DNA of 64,000 nt, taken from contig CANLAE010000001.1 in NCBI GenBank assembly GCA_947488765.1, positions 248,001-312,000 of the forward strand, read 5' to 3'. Positions within the stretch are counted from its first letter, which is position 1, and every line of letters starts with the position of its first letter. The position numbers were made by a program, and so were the translations under genes. This document shows positions 51,817-60,569 of the stretch, piece after piece. The DNA is from Chitinophagaceae bacterium. GTDB taxonomy: Bacteria; Bacteroidota; Bacteroidia; Chitinophagales; Chitinophagaceae. The notes beneath the pieces are model-generated. The model was not told the DNA's origin. It made no database searches and saw only the letters and a program-made list of their open reading frames with translations.

Positions 51817-52701
51817 ATGAATAAAAACAACGCATCAATCGCATCCAAGCTCAAAGATTATAAAGAGCTCACCAAGTTTACACTAAGTTTTACGGTGGTA
51901 TTTACTTGTGTTATTTGTTATTTATTAGCGCCCAATGTTATCAGTTATAATTGGAAGATGATTGGATTGTTATTTTTAGCAGGCATGTTAATTACCGGAA
52001 GTGCAAATGCTATCAATCAATCTGTAGAAAAAAATTCAGATGCACTGATGAAACGTACCGCCAACCGACCAGTTGCAAGTGGAAGAATGAGTCAAAAAGA
52101 AGCCTTCACTTTTGCGGCTATTGCTGGTATCATTGGTGTATTGATGATGTGGTATTTTTTTAATTTATCCTCAGCGTTAGTAAGTGCATTCAGTTTGTTT
52201 CTGTATTCTTTTATTTACACACCATTAAAAAAAATAAATTCAATTGCCGTTTTAGTTGGTGGAATTCCTGGTGCATTGCCTTGCTTAATTGGCTGGGTGG
52301 CTGGTCAGGATGACTTTAGTGCAGGCGGATGGATATTATTTGGCATTCAATTCATTTGGCAATTTCCACATTTTTGGGCAATTGCCTGGGTTTCTCACAA
52401 AGATTATACAACAGCCGGTTTTAAATTATTGCCAAGTAATGAAGGACCCACAAAGTTTACTGCTGTTCAAGCGATTATGTATAGCGTATTGATGTTGCCA
52501 ATTGGTATTTTACCACATTTTATTGGATTAACCGGTACAATTAGTATGTGGGTTTTGATAGCTTGTAATCTTTTTATGGTTATTCAATGTGTTCGATTAT
52601 ATTTTGAAATGGATGTTAAGGCAGCAAGAAGAGTGATGTTTAGCAGTTATATTTATTTACCAATTGTTTTTTTGGCTTTGTTAGCAGATAAACTTAATTA
52701 A
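51817..52701 (+). CDS. ctaB: Protoheme IX farnesyltransferase (heme O synthase)
   Basis: A 294-residue polytopic membrane enzyme that makes heme O for the oxidase from heme B and farnesyl diphosphate. It begins MNKNNASIASKLKDYKELTK, with the substrate motifs SANAINQSVEKNSDALMKRT followed by ANRPVASGRMSQKEAFTFA, and GWVAGQDDFSAGGWILFGIQ with the second aspartate region. The frame is open from 51733, but that overlaps the hairpin, so the ATG after the hairpin is taken. The order coxB-coxA-ctaB is normal. Confidence 0.93.
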   Translation: MNKNNASIASKLKDYKELTKFTLSFTVVFTCVICYLLAPNVISYNWKMIGLLFLAGMLITGSANAINQSVEKNSDALMKRTANRPVASGRMSQKEAFTFAAIAGIIGVLMMWYFFNLSSALVSAFSLFLYSFIYTPLKKINSIAVLVGGIPGALPCLIGWVAGQDDFSAGGWILFGIQFIWQFPHFWAIAWVSHKDYTTAGFKLLPSNEGPTKFTAVQAIMYSVLMLPIGILPHFIGLTGTISMWVLIACNLFMVIQCVRLYFEMDVKAARRVMFSSYIYLPIVFLALLADKLN

Positions 52702-52756
52702 GCCATTAGTATTTAGTTATTTAACAGTAAAAATTTATTTTTCAAATACAAAATAT

Positions 52757-53335
52757 ATGAGCACTTCAACATTGAATGAAAAAGGAAAAAGAATTCACCC
52801 CCATAAATTTTTATTATGGGTAGCTATGGGAAGTATTTGTATGATGTTTGCGGGATTGACTAGTGCATACATTGTAAAAAGAAATCAAAGCAATTTTCTG
52901 GAATTCAGTTTGCCATTGGTTTTTTGGTACAGCACATTAGTCATATTGGCTAGCAGCCTTTCTATACAATTGGCAGTGAAGAGTTTTAAGGCTCGGGAAA
53001 TGAGTCGGTATCGTATTTTAATTACAATAACCGCAATCCTTGGTGTTGGCTTTGCAGCTCTACAAACAATGGGTTTCATGAATTTAGAAAGTCATGGAAT
53101 TCATTTAACCGGGCCAAAAAGCAATGCATCGGCATCTTTCATATTAATTATTGTAGGGTTACATGCACTACATGTACTTGGTGGCGTAGTGTCATTATTG
53201 GTGATGTTTTTGAAAGCCTATTTTAGCACTACAAAAAACTATAGCAGTATTCCTATTGAAGTAGTGAGTATTTATTGGCATTTTGTAGATGTTTTATGGT
53301 TGTACTTACTTGTTTTTTTTATATGGATTCGCTAA
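52757..53335 (+). CDS. Cytochrome c oxidase subunit III family protein (short)
   Basis: A 192-residue COX3-type membrane protein with five helices (KFLLWVAMGSICMMFAGLTS; FWYSTLVILASSLSIQLAVK; ILVGVFA-like next; SFILIIVGLHALHVLGGVVS; YWHFVDVLWLYLLVFFIWIR). The last holds the family's YWHFVDxxW signature. A second COX3 gene follows. Two tandem COX3 copies are usual in Bacteroidota. Which is structural for the main oxidase is unknown. Confidence 0.9.
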   Translation: MSTSTLNEKGKRIHPHKFLLWVAMGSICMMFAGLTSAYIVKRNQSNFLEFSLPLVFWYSTLVILASSLSIQLAVKSFKAREMSRYRILITITAILGVGFAALQTMGFMNLESHGIHLTGPKSNASASFILIIVGLHALHVLGGVVSLLVMFLKAYFSTTKNYSSIPIEVVSIYWHFVDVLWLYLLVFFIWIR

Positions 53336-53403
53336 AAAAATAATTATTATCTAATCATCTAAAAAAAGTTGAAGTTTATTCACCTTTTTTACCCATTACA
53401 CAA

Positions 53404-53411
53404 TACTTTTG
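53404..53411 (+). promoter_or_regulatory. Possible internal promoter -7 box for the second coxIII gene
   Basis: TACTTTTG, an exact -7 match, 24 bases before the chosen start of the second COX3 gene. No good -33 box. Confidence 0.4.
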
Positions 53412-53434
53412 TAAACGAAATTTCATTAGTCAAT

Positions 53435-54106
53435 ATGCAAACTGCAACAACAGCAAATCCCAAATGGTGGAATGGTGGCAAAAGCCCCTTTAATGTAGAA
53501 TACGGAAAATTAATGATGTGGTATTTTTTAATGAGCGATGCATTTACATTTGGTGCATTCCTTATTTCTTATGGCACAATTCGTTTTAGTACAAATGGGT
53601 GGCCCGACCCCAACGTAGTATTTCAATCATTCCCATTTTTAGGAAGCGGATTGCCTTTGATGTTTGTAAGTTTAATGACTTTCATCCTAATCATCAGTTC
53701 AGTAACAATGGTATTGGCTGTAAAAGCAGGTCATGAAAATAACAAGCAAAAAGTTGTTACTAATTTAGTATGGACAATAATTGGGGGTATTGCGTTTTTA
53801 AGCTGTCAGGCTTGGGAGTGGACACACTTACACCATGAAGGTGCTTGGTGGGGTGCTAATCCTTTCTTAAATGCAGATGGTTCTCAGTCGTCTACTAATT
53901 TTACCAATTACTTTTTTACCATAACAGGCTTTCACGGTTTTCACGTATTTAGTGGTGTAATTATCAATATCATCATGTTGATTATGACATTGAATGATAC
54001 ATTCGAAAAAAGAGGCCATTATTTAATGATTGAAAAAGCAGGATTGTACTGGCACTTTGTAGATTTGGTTTGGGTATTTGTATTCACCTGTTTTTATCTT
54101 ATTTAA
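53435..54106 (+). CDS. Cytochrome c oxidase subunit III
   Basis: A 223-residue oxidase subunit III. It begins MQTATTANPKWWNGGKSPFN and carries YGKLMMWYFLMSDAFTFGAF, ISSVTMVLAVKAGHENNKQK, TGFHGFHVFSGVIINIIMLI and YWHFVDLVWVFVFTCFYLI, matching all the seven-helix family landmarks from helix III on. The open frame begins 66 bases earlier; the later ATG fits the family start and the promoter box before it. It is followed 27 bases later by subunit IV. Confidence 0.93.
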   Translation: MQTATTANPKWWNGGKSPFNVEYGKLMMWYFLMSDAFTFGAFLISYGTIRFSTNGWPDPNVVFQSFPFLGSGLPLMFVSLMTFILIISSVTMVLAVKAGHENNKQKVVTNLVWTIIGGIAFLSCQAWEWTHLHHEGAWWGANPFLNADGSQSSTNFTNYFFTITGFHGFHVFSGVIINIIMLIMTLNDTFEKRGHYLMIEKAGLYWHFVDLVWVFVFTCFYLI

Positions 54107-54132
54107 TTTAAAAATTTCTTCAAAATAATTAT

Positions 54133-54576
54133 ATGGAACAATCAGAAGTAGTACAGTTAGAACATCACGAAAATAAAAATGAAGTAAGAAATGTAACCAT
54201 TATTCTTACCATCTTAACAATAGTTGAATTAGTACTTGGATTTTGGATGATGAAAATAGATCAACCTAATTTAAGACTTGCTATTAAAGGATCAATTGTG
54301 ATTTTAATGCTTGTTAAGGCATTTTATATTGTTGGTTATTTCATGCACTTGAAACATGAGATTAAGAATTTAATAATGACCATTATTGTTCCTTTAATGT
54401 TGTTCGTTTGGTTTATTGCTGCCTTTTTATACGATGGAAATTCATTTAAAAATCTTCGAAATAATTATGATCCTCATTTTAAAGAGAAAAGCACTCAAAA
54501 AGTTGAAGCGAAAGAGCATAATGCAGAACACGGCGCAACTACACATGATGCAACTGAGGAGCATAAAGAGCACTAA
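54133..54576 (+). CDS. Cytochrome c oxidase subunit IV family protein
   Basis: A 147-residue protein with three helices (NVTIILTILTIVELVLGFWM; LAIKGSIVILMLVKAFYIVG; LIMTIIVPLMLFVWFIAAFL), resembling the prokaryotic subunit IV family (Cyo D-like / COX4_pro). The GYFMHLKHEIKNL segment after helix II is typical. The C-terminus is His/Glu-rich (EHNAEHGATTHDATEEHKEH). It ends the cox transcript, since a strong terminator follows. Confidence 0.88.
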   Translation: MEQSEVVQLEHHENKNEVRNVTIILTILTIVELVLGFWMMKIDQPNLRLAIKGSIVILMLVKAFYIVGYFMHLKHEIKNLIMTIIVPLMLFVWFIAAFLYDGNSFKNLRNNYDPHFKEKSTQKVEAKEHNAEHGATTHDATEEHKEH

Positions 54577-54617
54577 TTTGTTTTTCTAAAACATAAAATT
54601 AGAATATCAACTTTTCT

Positions 54618-54645
54618 AACCATTGCATGCAGCAATGGTTTTTTT
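54618..54645 (+). terminator. Intrinsic terminator of the cox genes
   Basis: AACCATTGC pairs with GCAATGGTT around ATGCA and is followed by five T. It separates the oxidase genes from the SCO gene. Confidence 0.8.
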
Positions 54646-54664
54646 GAACTACACTGATTATATC

Positions 54665-55489
54665 ATGACTAAAAAAGCAGTATTAGCCTTATTAATTGCA
54701 GTAATTATTCCTGTAATCTGTTATTTATGGCTAAAATCAGCTAGTGATAGTGCTGTTACGGTTCCTAAAAAATATTTTTTTGATTCGGTTATTACAAAAG
54801 AGGTAAATGGAAAAATAAAGTCTGATACGATCTGGCATAAAAGTGCAAACTTTTCATTAATCAATCAGCTAGGAGATACAGTACAATTGTATAGTATTAA
54901 AGGCAAAGCAATTGTAATAGATTTATTCTTTACAAAGTGTGGCAGTATTTGTCCTAGACTTACCAATAGTATGTCCAAACTACAACAGAGTTTTATAACC
55001 GGAGGAAATGTGCGTCAAAAAATTGATACCTCTGTTGTTCAGTTTATTTCATTATCAATTGATCCGGAAAGAGATTCTGTTTCAGTGTTAAAAGAATATG
55101 CAGACAGGAATGGTGTAAACCCTGATAATTGGTGGTTACTTACCGGAAACAGAGATACTATTTATGATTATATTTTCAATGAACTTAAAATTGATAAGCT
55201 TGTTAAAGAACCAGTGAGTCCTGATTTTCCGCATACTGCAAGGTTTGTTTTGTTGGATAAAGATTATGTGGTAAGAGGCAGATTGGAACAGCCATACAGC
55301 GGATTAGATTCTGCATCACTTGGGGCATTATCAAGAGATATTGGCTTGTTAATGTTAGAAAAAGACAGATCAAAACGAAGTACAATATTCACTCAAATTA
55401 TTGATCTGAGTTGGTTATGGCTTTTGATTGTGGTATTAGTAACAGGCTTTGTTTGGTATATGAGCAATAGAAGAAAAATTAATGGTTAG
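54665..55489 (+). CDS. SCO family copper chaperone
   Basis: A 274-residue SCO1/SenC-type protein that helps load CuA. An N-terminal helix anchors it (KKAVLALLIAVIIPVICYLW), the thioredoxin fold follows, and the copper-binding CX3C is in DLFFTKCGSICPRLTNSMSK with the distal His in PDFPHTARFVLLDKD. A second helix near the C-terminus (LIDLSWLWLLIVVLVTGFVW) is unusual for the family. The frame starts at 54623 inside the terminator, so the ATG at 54665 is used. Confidence 0.91.
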   Translation: MTKKAVLALLIAVIIPVICYLWLKSASDSAVTVPKKYFFDSVITKEVNGKIKSDTIWHKSANFSLINQLGDTVQLYSIKGKAIVIDLFFTKCGSICPRLTNSMSKLQQSFITGGNVRQKIDTSVVQFISLSIDPERDSVSVLKEYADRNGVNPDNWWLLTGNRDTIYDYIFNELKIDKLVKEPVSPDFPHTARFVLLDKDYVVRGRLEQPYSGLDSASLGALSRDIGLLMLEKDRSKRSTIFTQIIDLSWLWLLIVVLVTGFVWYMSNRRKING

Positions 55490-55542
55490 ATAATTCAGTT
55501 CATTTGAATGATATTTTAAAAATGCGTTTTAATTAAATATTT

Positions 55543-56085
55543 ATGTTACAACCGTCTCTTAAAAAAAATGATAGCCGAGCAAAGTTGCTGATTGGCATAT
55601 TTTCATTCGTCGTTTTTGCAGTTGTGGTAAGTTTAGGCAAAATACAACTCAAGGTAGATTTAGGATTTAATGTACACGTATTTGCCACCATAAATGCATT
55701 CATCAATTCTGTAATTGCAGTATTATTAGTATTGGCATTAATAGCGGTTAAAAACAAAAACTTTTTATTGCATAAAAGAATGATGATGTCTGCATTGTTG
55801 CTATCAATTTTGTTTTTGGTAAGTTATATAGCACATCACTTATTTGCTGGTGAAACTAAATTTGGAGGAGAAGGGGTTTTAAAAACAATCTATTACATTA
55901 TACTGATAACCCATATTTTTTTGGCGGCAATTATTTTGCCTTTTATTTTATTTACAGCTTATCGGGCATTAATTGGGGAGTATGAAACGCATAAAAAATT
56001 AGCGAAAATCACCTGGCCATTATGGTTTTATGTAGCAGTTACCGGTCCTATAGTTTATTTAATGATCAGCCCTTATTATGGGTAA
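55543..56085 (+). CDS. DUF420 domain-containing protein
   Basis: A 180-residue membrane protein of the DUF420 family with about five helices (AKLLIGIFSFVVFAVVVSLG; VFATINAFINSVIAVLLVLA; RMMMSALLLSILFLVSYIAH; KTIYYIILITHIFLAAIILP; AKITWPLWFYVAVTGPIVYL). The His pairs in LLHKRMMM, HHLF and THIF are conserved in the family. Homologues such as CtaM act in cytochrome oxidase assembly, and the location after SCO fits that. Function here is inferred from context. Confidence 0.85.
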   Translation: MLQPSLKKNDSRAKLLIGIFSFVVFAVVVSLGKIQLKVDLGFNVHVFATINAFINSVIAVLLVLALIAVKNKNFLLHKRMMMSALLLSILFLVSYIAHHLFAGETKFGGEGVLKTIYYIILITHIFLAAIILPFILFTAYRALIGEYETHKKLAKITWPLWFYVAVTGPIVYLMISPYYG

Positions 56086-56110
56086 TTATTATTTTGGTCC
56101 GAAATAATAA
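56086..56110. terminator. Weak AT-rich hairpin between convergent genes
   Basis: TTATTATTT pairs with AAATAATAA around a 7-base loop. It could serve both converging transcripts, but its low GC makes this uncertain. Confidence 0.3.
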
Positions 56111-56116
56111 AAAGAC

Positions 56117-56497
56117 TTAGAAAGATAATTCTTTACTGGGATCCCAAAATAGTTTTTCAAAATCAGCTATTGTTTCTTTTACAATTTTGATTTCTTCTTT
56201 TTCTAATAATTCTTGCATTTGGGTTGGTGTGATGAAATGTGCTTTACCGCTAAGCATTCCGTTTCTGTTTACTACTCTGTGCGCCGGTACATAAGGCAAA
56301 ACAGAATGCGATCCATTCATTGCCCAACCCACCATTCTTGCACTGAGTTTTGTGCCTAAATAATTGGCAATAGCACCATAACTTGTAACCCTTCCTTTGG
56401 GTATTTGTCTTACAACATCATACACATCTTCAAAAAAGGAATATTCTTTTTTGAATCTTGGAAGTGACAGATTATTGGTAGCATTTTTCTTTGCCAA
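56117..56497 (-). CDS. Alkyltransferase-like protein (MGMT family, no catalytic Cys)
   Basis: A 126-residue ATL protein. The MGMT-type fold shows in FFEDVYDVVRQIPKGRVTSY and GAIANYLGTKLSARMVGWAM. The active-site motif, normally PCHR, reads PAHR (71-74), so the alkyl-accepting Cys is replaced by Ala and the protein cannot perform suicide transfer. ATL proteins bind O6-alkylguanine and pass it to nucleotide-excision repair. It is a single gene converging on DUF420. Confidence 0.88.
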   Translation of the reverse strand: MAKKNATNNLSLPRFKKEYSFFEDVYDVVRQIPKGRVTSYGAIANYLGTKLSARMVGWAMNGSHSVLPYVPAHRVVNRNGMLSGKAHFITPTQMQELLEKEEIKIVKETIADFEKLFWDPSKELSF

Positions 56498-56602
56498 AAT
56501 GAAAATAATTTGACTTAAAAGTAAAAGAAAGAAGCGTATAGCTAGTTAGAAAGGAGACAGAATTTTTTTTAAAACAATGTATTGAATTTTTTCAAAATAA
56601 TA

Positions 56603-56806
56603 TTAAGCAGAAAGTTTCACTGCATCCGCATTGCGTATTTCTAAAGCAATACTTTTTTTAGGTTCGGGTACCGATTCAAAATCAAAAGGGCAATGTTTGC
56701 AAGCATGACCACAGCAATAGCCCTTTTCCAGGTGATACTTTTCAGTAAGTACCATAAATCCATCTTCATAATAAAAATCAACCCCTTCCACTATCTGATT
56801 GTTCAT
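56603..56806 (-). CDS. DUF5522 domain-containing protein
   Basis: A 67-residue cysteine-rich protein. The family core is VDFYYEDGFMVLTEKYHLEK and GYCCGHACKHCPFDFE, with four Cys residues and a His that could bind a metal or cluster. It overlaps the upstream trmB gene by 29 bases, so the two are translationally linked and the pair probably is cotranscribed with yjjG. The function is unknown. Confidence 0.87.
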   Translation of the reverse strand: MNNQIVEGVDFYYEDGFMVLTEKYHLEKGYCCGHACKHCPFDFESVPEPKKSIALEIRNADAVKLSA

Positions 56807-57491
56807 GAATTCGCTCGTTTAATGTAACATCTAACAATGTGGGCAGCACTTTGTTTACTTTAAACTGTAAATAGTGTATTTTGTTGCTATTGGCAATATC
56901 CAATTTTTCATAATGTGTTTGTATGGCAAGTTCTTTTGAAATTGTCGTTTGGCGATATGCATCATCAAAATCTACTTCACATTCCAATGTATATAAATCA
57001 ATTATTGTTTTGGTAAATTGATATAAAACTGGGCTGTCTGTTTTTAAATGAACTATTCCATTCGCTTGCAAAAATTGTTGATACAATCGTAAAAACTTAG
57101 GATGCGTTAATCGCTTTTTTGCTTTTGACATTCTCAATTGCGGATCAGGAAACGTGATCCATATTTCAGCTATTTCATCTGCCGCAAAGTAATCTGTAAT
57201 TTTATCTATTTCAGTTCTTAAAAAAGCAACATTATGTAGCCCTTCATCAATTGCAGTTTTTGCTCCTCGCCAAATCCTATTGCCTTTAATATCAATACCA
57301 ATAAAGTTTCTGTCGCTGTACATACTTGCTAATCCTGTAGTGTATTCTCCTTTACCACAAGCCAATTCTAAAGTAATTGGATTGTTATTTTTAAAATAAA
57401 TATGCCAGTTGCCTTTCATGTTTTCCGGATATTCCATCACATTCGGAAATGCTTTGATTGCTTCAAAACGAATTAATTTTTTTTGCCCCAT
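56778..57491 (-). CDS. trmB: tRNA (guanine(46)-N(7))-methyltransferase
   Basis: A 237-residue SAM enzyme that makes m7G46 in the tRNA variable loop. It begins MGQKKLIRFEAIKAFPNVME, then has the SAM site ITLELACGKGEYTTGLASMY, NFIGIDIKGNRIWRGAKTAI, and the TrmB signature AEIWITFPDPQLRMSKAKKR. An upstream TTG is possible, but the ATG at 57491 is the family start. It lies 25 bases past the yjjG gene and overlaps DUF5522 at its 3' end. Confidence 0.93.
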   Translation of the reverse strand: MGQKKLIRFEAIKAFPNVMEYPENMKGNWHIYFKNNNPITLELACGKGEYTTGLASMYSDRNFIGIDIKGNRIWRGAKTAIDEGLHNVAFLRTEIDKITDYFAADEIAEIWITFPDPQLRMSKAKKRLTHPKFLRLYQQFLQANGIVHLKTDSPVLYQFTKTIIDLYTLECEVDFDDAYRQTTISKELAIQTHYEKLDIANSNKIHYLQFKVNKVLPTLLDVTLNERIHEQSDSGRG

Positions 57492-57516
57492 ATATATCAA
57501 AGATAATTGCAGAATT

Positions 57517-58212
57517 TTATAAAATATTTTCCAGCTCTTTTAAATGAAAAACTTCATGCGTGGATTTAATATGTGGTTGTGCATTGATATGGTTGACAAA
57601 AATAGTATCCATTCCAGCATTTATTCCGCCTTGTATATCAGCATCCAAATTATCGCCAATCATAATACTTTTATCTAATGATGCTCCTGCTTTCTGCAAA
57701 GCAAAATCAAAAATTTCTTTATTGGGTTTTAAGCTATTGCTCGCCTCAGATGTAATAACGTGTTTAAAAAACTGTGTGAGATTACTATTCCGAAGTTTAT
57801 TGTGCTGCACATTTTCAAAGCCATTGGTAATAAGATGTAAGTTGTAATTTTTATTAGTCAAATAAGTCAAAATTTCTATAGTGTGTGGAAACAAGTTTTT
57901 CTTTGTTGGTAATATTTCTAAAAACCTTACCGACATTGTTTTGCTCAATACTTCATCGGCAATTTTATAATCCAATAAAGTTAGCCACATTCGCTTCCAG
58001 CGTAATTCATCTTGTTTGATAAAACCCTTAGTATATCTATCCCACAAGCGATGGTTGTGGTGACTATATTGGTTAAAAAAAGCATCAAAATCATCAACCC
58101 CTTTTGCAAGCAAGTTTTGCTCTTCATACAAATTATGTAAAGTTTCTTTTGAGTTTACTTCAAAATCCCAGAGGGTGTGGTCTAAATCGAAAAAAAGATG
58201 TTCGTAAGGCAT
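57517..58212 (-). CDS. YjjG family noncanonical pyrimidine nucleotidase
   Basis: A 231-residue HAD phosphatase. Motif I is LFFDLDHTLWDFEVNSKETL (nucleophile Asp and the +2 Asp), motif II is LHLITNGFENVQHNKLRNSN, and motifs III-IV are SLKPNKEIFDFALQKAGASL and SIMIGDNLDADIQGGINAGM. YjjG-type enzymes dephosphorylate damaged pyrimidine nucleotides such as 5-halo-dUMP. The frame starts seven codons earlier, but MPYEHLFFDLDHT is the usual start. It leads the yjjG-trmB-DUF5522 group. Confidence 0.87.
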   Translation of the reverse strand: MPYEHLFFDLDHTLWDFEVNSKETLHNLYEEQNLLAKGVDDFDAFFNQYSHHNHRLWDRYTKGFIKQDELRWKRMWLTLLDYKIADEVLSKTMSVRFLEILPTKKNLFPHTIEILTYLTNKNYNLHLITNGFENVQHNKLRNSNLTQFFKHVITSEASNSLKPNKEIFDFALQKAGASLDKSIMIGDNLDADIQGGINAGMDTIFVNHINAQPHIKSTHEVFHLKELENIL

Positions 58213-58277
58213 GAGCGAATGTATGAATAACAAAAAAATAAAAAAGGTATAAATTGAGAGGCTATAATAAATCTATA

Positions 58278-59072
58278 TTACATCAGTTTAGCCAAAGGCA
58301 TATAATGAATTTCTAAATTATTGTGATTCTTATGATGGATAAGATAAGTGTATAACAAACGTTCAGATAAGTTACCAAAAATGCGTATCTGACCAGCATC
58401 TTTTGATGGAATTAAATCTTTTTTTACTTCCAGTAAAATGTTGAATAAGAAATGCAGGTATCCATCCCAAAAACCCCAACTTGCAATTAACATATTGTAC
58501 CACGAGCAAGTAATGCCGGAAGATAATTGATTGAAGGCATCCTTGTAATCGGGATATAATTTTAATAATGCTTGTTCCATTAAATTCCAAGATTCAGCAT
58601 CATGATCTTTAATGTATTGTATTTTGATGCTGCATTTTTTTAGCTTTATGTACTTGTAAGGAACAGGACTAATTACTTTACCGGCTAACAAATTTGTTTC
58701 AATTTCCTTTTGCGGTTTATCAGTAAATACTTTTTTAAATGCTTTTGAATGGTCCTTGAAAATATATTCTCTTTTGAATGGAATTGAATAGGCTGGCGAA
58801 TAAAAATATCTTCTGTAATGACATAGACCCCAAAATGGTAATTGTTGAGCCGTATGATTTTTCCAAATATAATATGCGACTGTAAGTTCAGAAAAATTTG
58901 GGTTCCATTCTGAAATATTGATACCCGTATTATCTCCTTCAATTCCTAAATCAAAATTTGCCAAAGCTTTACCTGCTTGAATCGGATGTATGTAAGGAAT
59001 TGCAGGAATAGTAAATCCCTGTTGAAAAAAAGCTGAAAATATGGTAAAGGAATTATTTGAAGAAGCGGTCAT
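58278..59072 (-). CDS. DUF4422 domain-containing protein (glycosyltransferase-like)
   Basis: A 264-residue protein of the DUF4422 family, typically found in capsule or O-antigen loci and thought to be glycosyltransferases. Family marks are GIEGDNTGINISEWNPNFSE, AYYIWKNHTAQQLPFWGLCH and YRRYF, and later MLIASWGFWDGYLHFLFNIL. The frame is open 51 bases further upstream, but the promoter at 59092-59123 makes the ATG at 59072 the better start. Acceptor and donor sugars are unknown. Confidence 0.83.
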   Translation of the reverse strand: MTASSNNSFTIFSAFFQQGFTIPAIPYIHPIQAGKALANFDLGIEGDNTGINISEWNPNFSELTVAYYIWKNHTAQQLPFWGLCHYRRYFYSPAYSIPFKREYIFKDHSKAFKKVFTDKPQKEIETNLLAGKVISPVPYKYIKLKKCSIKIQYIKDHDAESWNLMEQALLKLYPDYKDAFNQLSSGITCSWYNMLIASWGFWDGYLHFLFNILLEVKKDLIPSKDAGQIRIFGNLSERLLYTYLIHHKNHNNLEIHYMPLAKLM

Positions 59073-59091
59073 GATTAACTTTTGCTGATAA

Positions 59092-59123
59092 CAAATGTAT
59101 AAAATCAATTTTAAAAAATTCAA
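59092..59123 (-). promoter_or_regulatory. Promoter of the DUF4422 gene
   Basis: The minus strand has TTG (59123-59121), a 21-base spacer and an exact TACATTTG (59099-59092), 20 bases before the chosen start. Confidence 0.6.
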
Positions 59124-59284
59124 TCCGCTATTGTTATTTACTATTACCTTTTCAAAGAAACGGTTGTAACAGCAGATTGCTAATAAAATTATTAGTTAAT
59201 TTACCGTTCATTTGAGTTTATTTTTTTAAAAACAATTCATGTAAAAGAAATCAAATACAACCACCGAATTAACTTCTATACCTG

Positions 59285-60463
59285 ATGAGCAAATTTTTCA
59301 AGCATATTAATTTACCATTATTTGCAATCATTACTTTGATTGTAATGCTTGTTGGTTTGTTGTTTAGCAGAGCAGTCTTGTCTATTACACATATTATTTG
59401 GTTATTTTTTGCTTTGGCTTTTTTGAAAAAAAATCAAATACAATTTGAAAAAGAATTGTTTATCTGGAGCATAGCGCCATTGTTTTTATTTTGGCTGGGA
59501 GCCTTGCAATCATTGAATGATTTAAAATCATACGATTACTTATTAAGCCTGTCTACTTATTCAGTTGCTGCAATTACAATTATTGCTGATAAATCGGTTT
59601 GTATTAAATTAATGATTGCATGGTTGGTTATTTGTTTGGCTAGTGTTTGTTACCCACTCTTCCATTTTTTAATGCATATTCAAGAAACGATAGATGCATT
59701 TGGGAGGGGGCAAAGTATGGTAACTCCAATGGATACAGACCATGTAAGATATAGTTTGTTTATTTGTTCGGCTTTGCCAATTATCTGGAAAATGAGTCAG
59801 TGGAGTAAGCTTCGAAAAATTATGCTCAGCTGTTTGGTGGGTGTGATTGTATTGTTTTTATCTGTAAGAACCGGTTGGGTTGCTTTACTGATTCTAACAA
59901 CTATAATTGTATTTACACAAACTTATAAAAATGTACAATCATTTTTAATTCAAGTTGCTGTAATCTTTGCTATACTTGGCTCAGCTTATTTTATTTTCCC
60001 AACTATTCAACGCAAAATTGATTATAGTATTTATGATTGGAAAAATTCAAAAAGTACTACTTATCAATCAAATTACTCCGATGCAACGAGGTTTGCAATC
60101 AATAAAGTTTCGTATAATATTATTGATAAAAATCCAAACGTACATGTTGGATGGGTTAATATTCCTAAAGCAATTGAAGCTGAATTTTCAATCCAATATT
60201 CTAATGTAAAACCCACTTACAGTTGGCCCTTTAATCAATTTCTGTTTTGGTATATTGGCGCAGGTTGGTGGGGTTGTATGGCATTTGTTGTATGGCTGTT
60301 ATTTCCAGTTGCTATTGGTATAAAGCAAAGAAATACGATGTTAGTAGCTTGGCAATTGGTTGTGATTGCGTCTTGCTTTGTAGAAAGTACCCTAAACTTT
60401 CAATATGGTATTTTTTTGCATGCCTGGGTAACTGCATTTTTATGGAAGAAAGATGCAGCATAG
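59285..60463 (+). CDS. O-antigen ligase-like polytopic membrane protein
   Basis: A 392-residue membrane protein with about eleven helices and one larger extracytoplasmic loop (about residues 235-320, including YSIYDWKNSKSTTYQSNYSD). The layout fits the O-antigen ligase / polymerase (Wzy_C) family, whose members join polysaccharide to lipid carriers. DTDHVRYSLFICSALPIIWK is similar to the family's conserved core. Neighbouring DUF4422 and MsbA-like genes support a surface-glycan role. Confidence 0.7.
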   Translation: MSKFFKHINLPLFAIITLIVMLVGLLFSRAVLSITHIIWLFFALAFLKKNQIQFEKELFIWSIAPLFLFWLGALQSLNDLKSYDYLLSLSTYSVAAITIIADKSVCIKLMIAWLVICLASVCYPLFHFLMHIQETIDAFGRGQSMVTPMDTDHVRYSLFICSALPIIWKMSQWSKLRKIMLSCLVGVIVLFLSVRTGWVALLILTTIIVFTQTYKNVQSFLIQVAVIFAILGSAYFIFPTIQRKIDYSIYDWKNSKSTTYQSNYSDATRFAINKVSYNIIDKNPNVHVGWVNIPKAIEAEFSIQYSNVKPTYSWPFNQFLFWYIGAGWWGCMAFVVWLLFPVAIGIKQRNTMLVAWQLVVIASCFVESTLNFQYGIFLHAWVTAFLWKKDAA

Positions 60464-60529
60464 TTTTGAGTCAAATCTATCAAGTTGCGTAAATAAATAA
60501 TTATAAATAGTTCAACTCATAGTTTTAGT

Positions 60530-60537
60530 TACTTTTG
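60530..60537 (+). promoter_or_regulatory. Promoter -7 box for the ABC exporter gene
   Basis: TACTTTTG, an exact -7 match, 32 bases before the start codon. The -33 box was not found. Confidence 0.45.
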
Positions 60538-60569
60538 AATTTTTATATTGACAATATATTATTACATAC

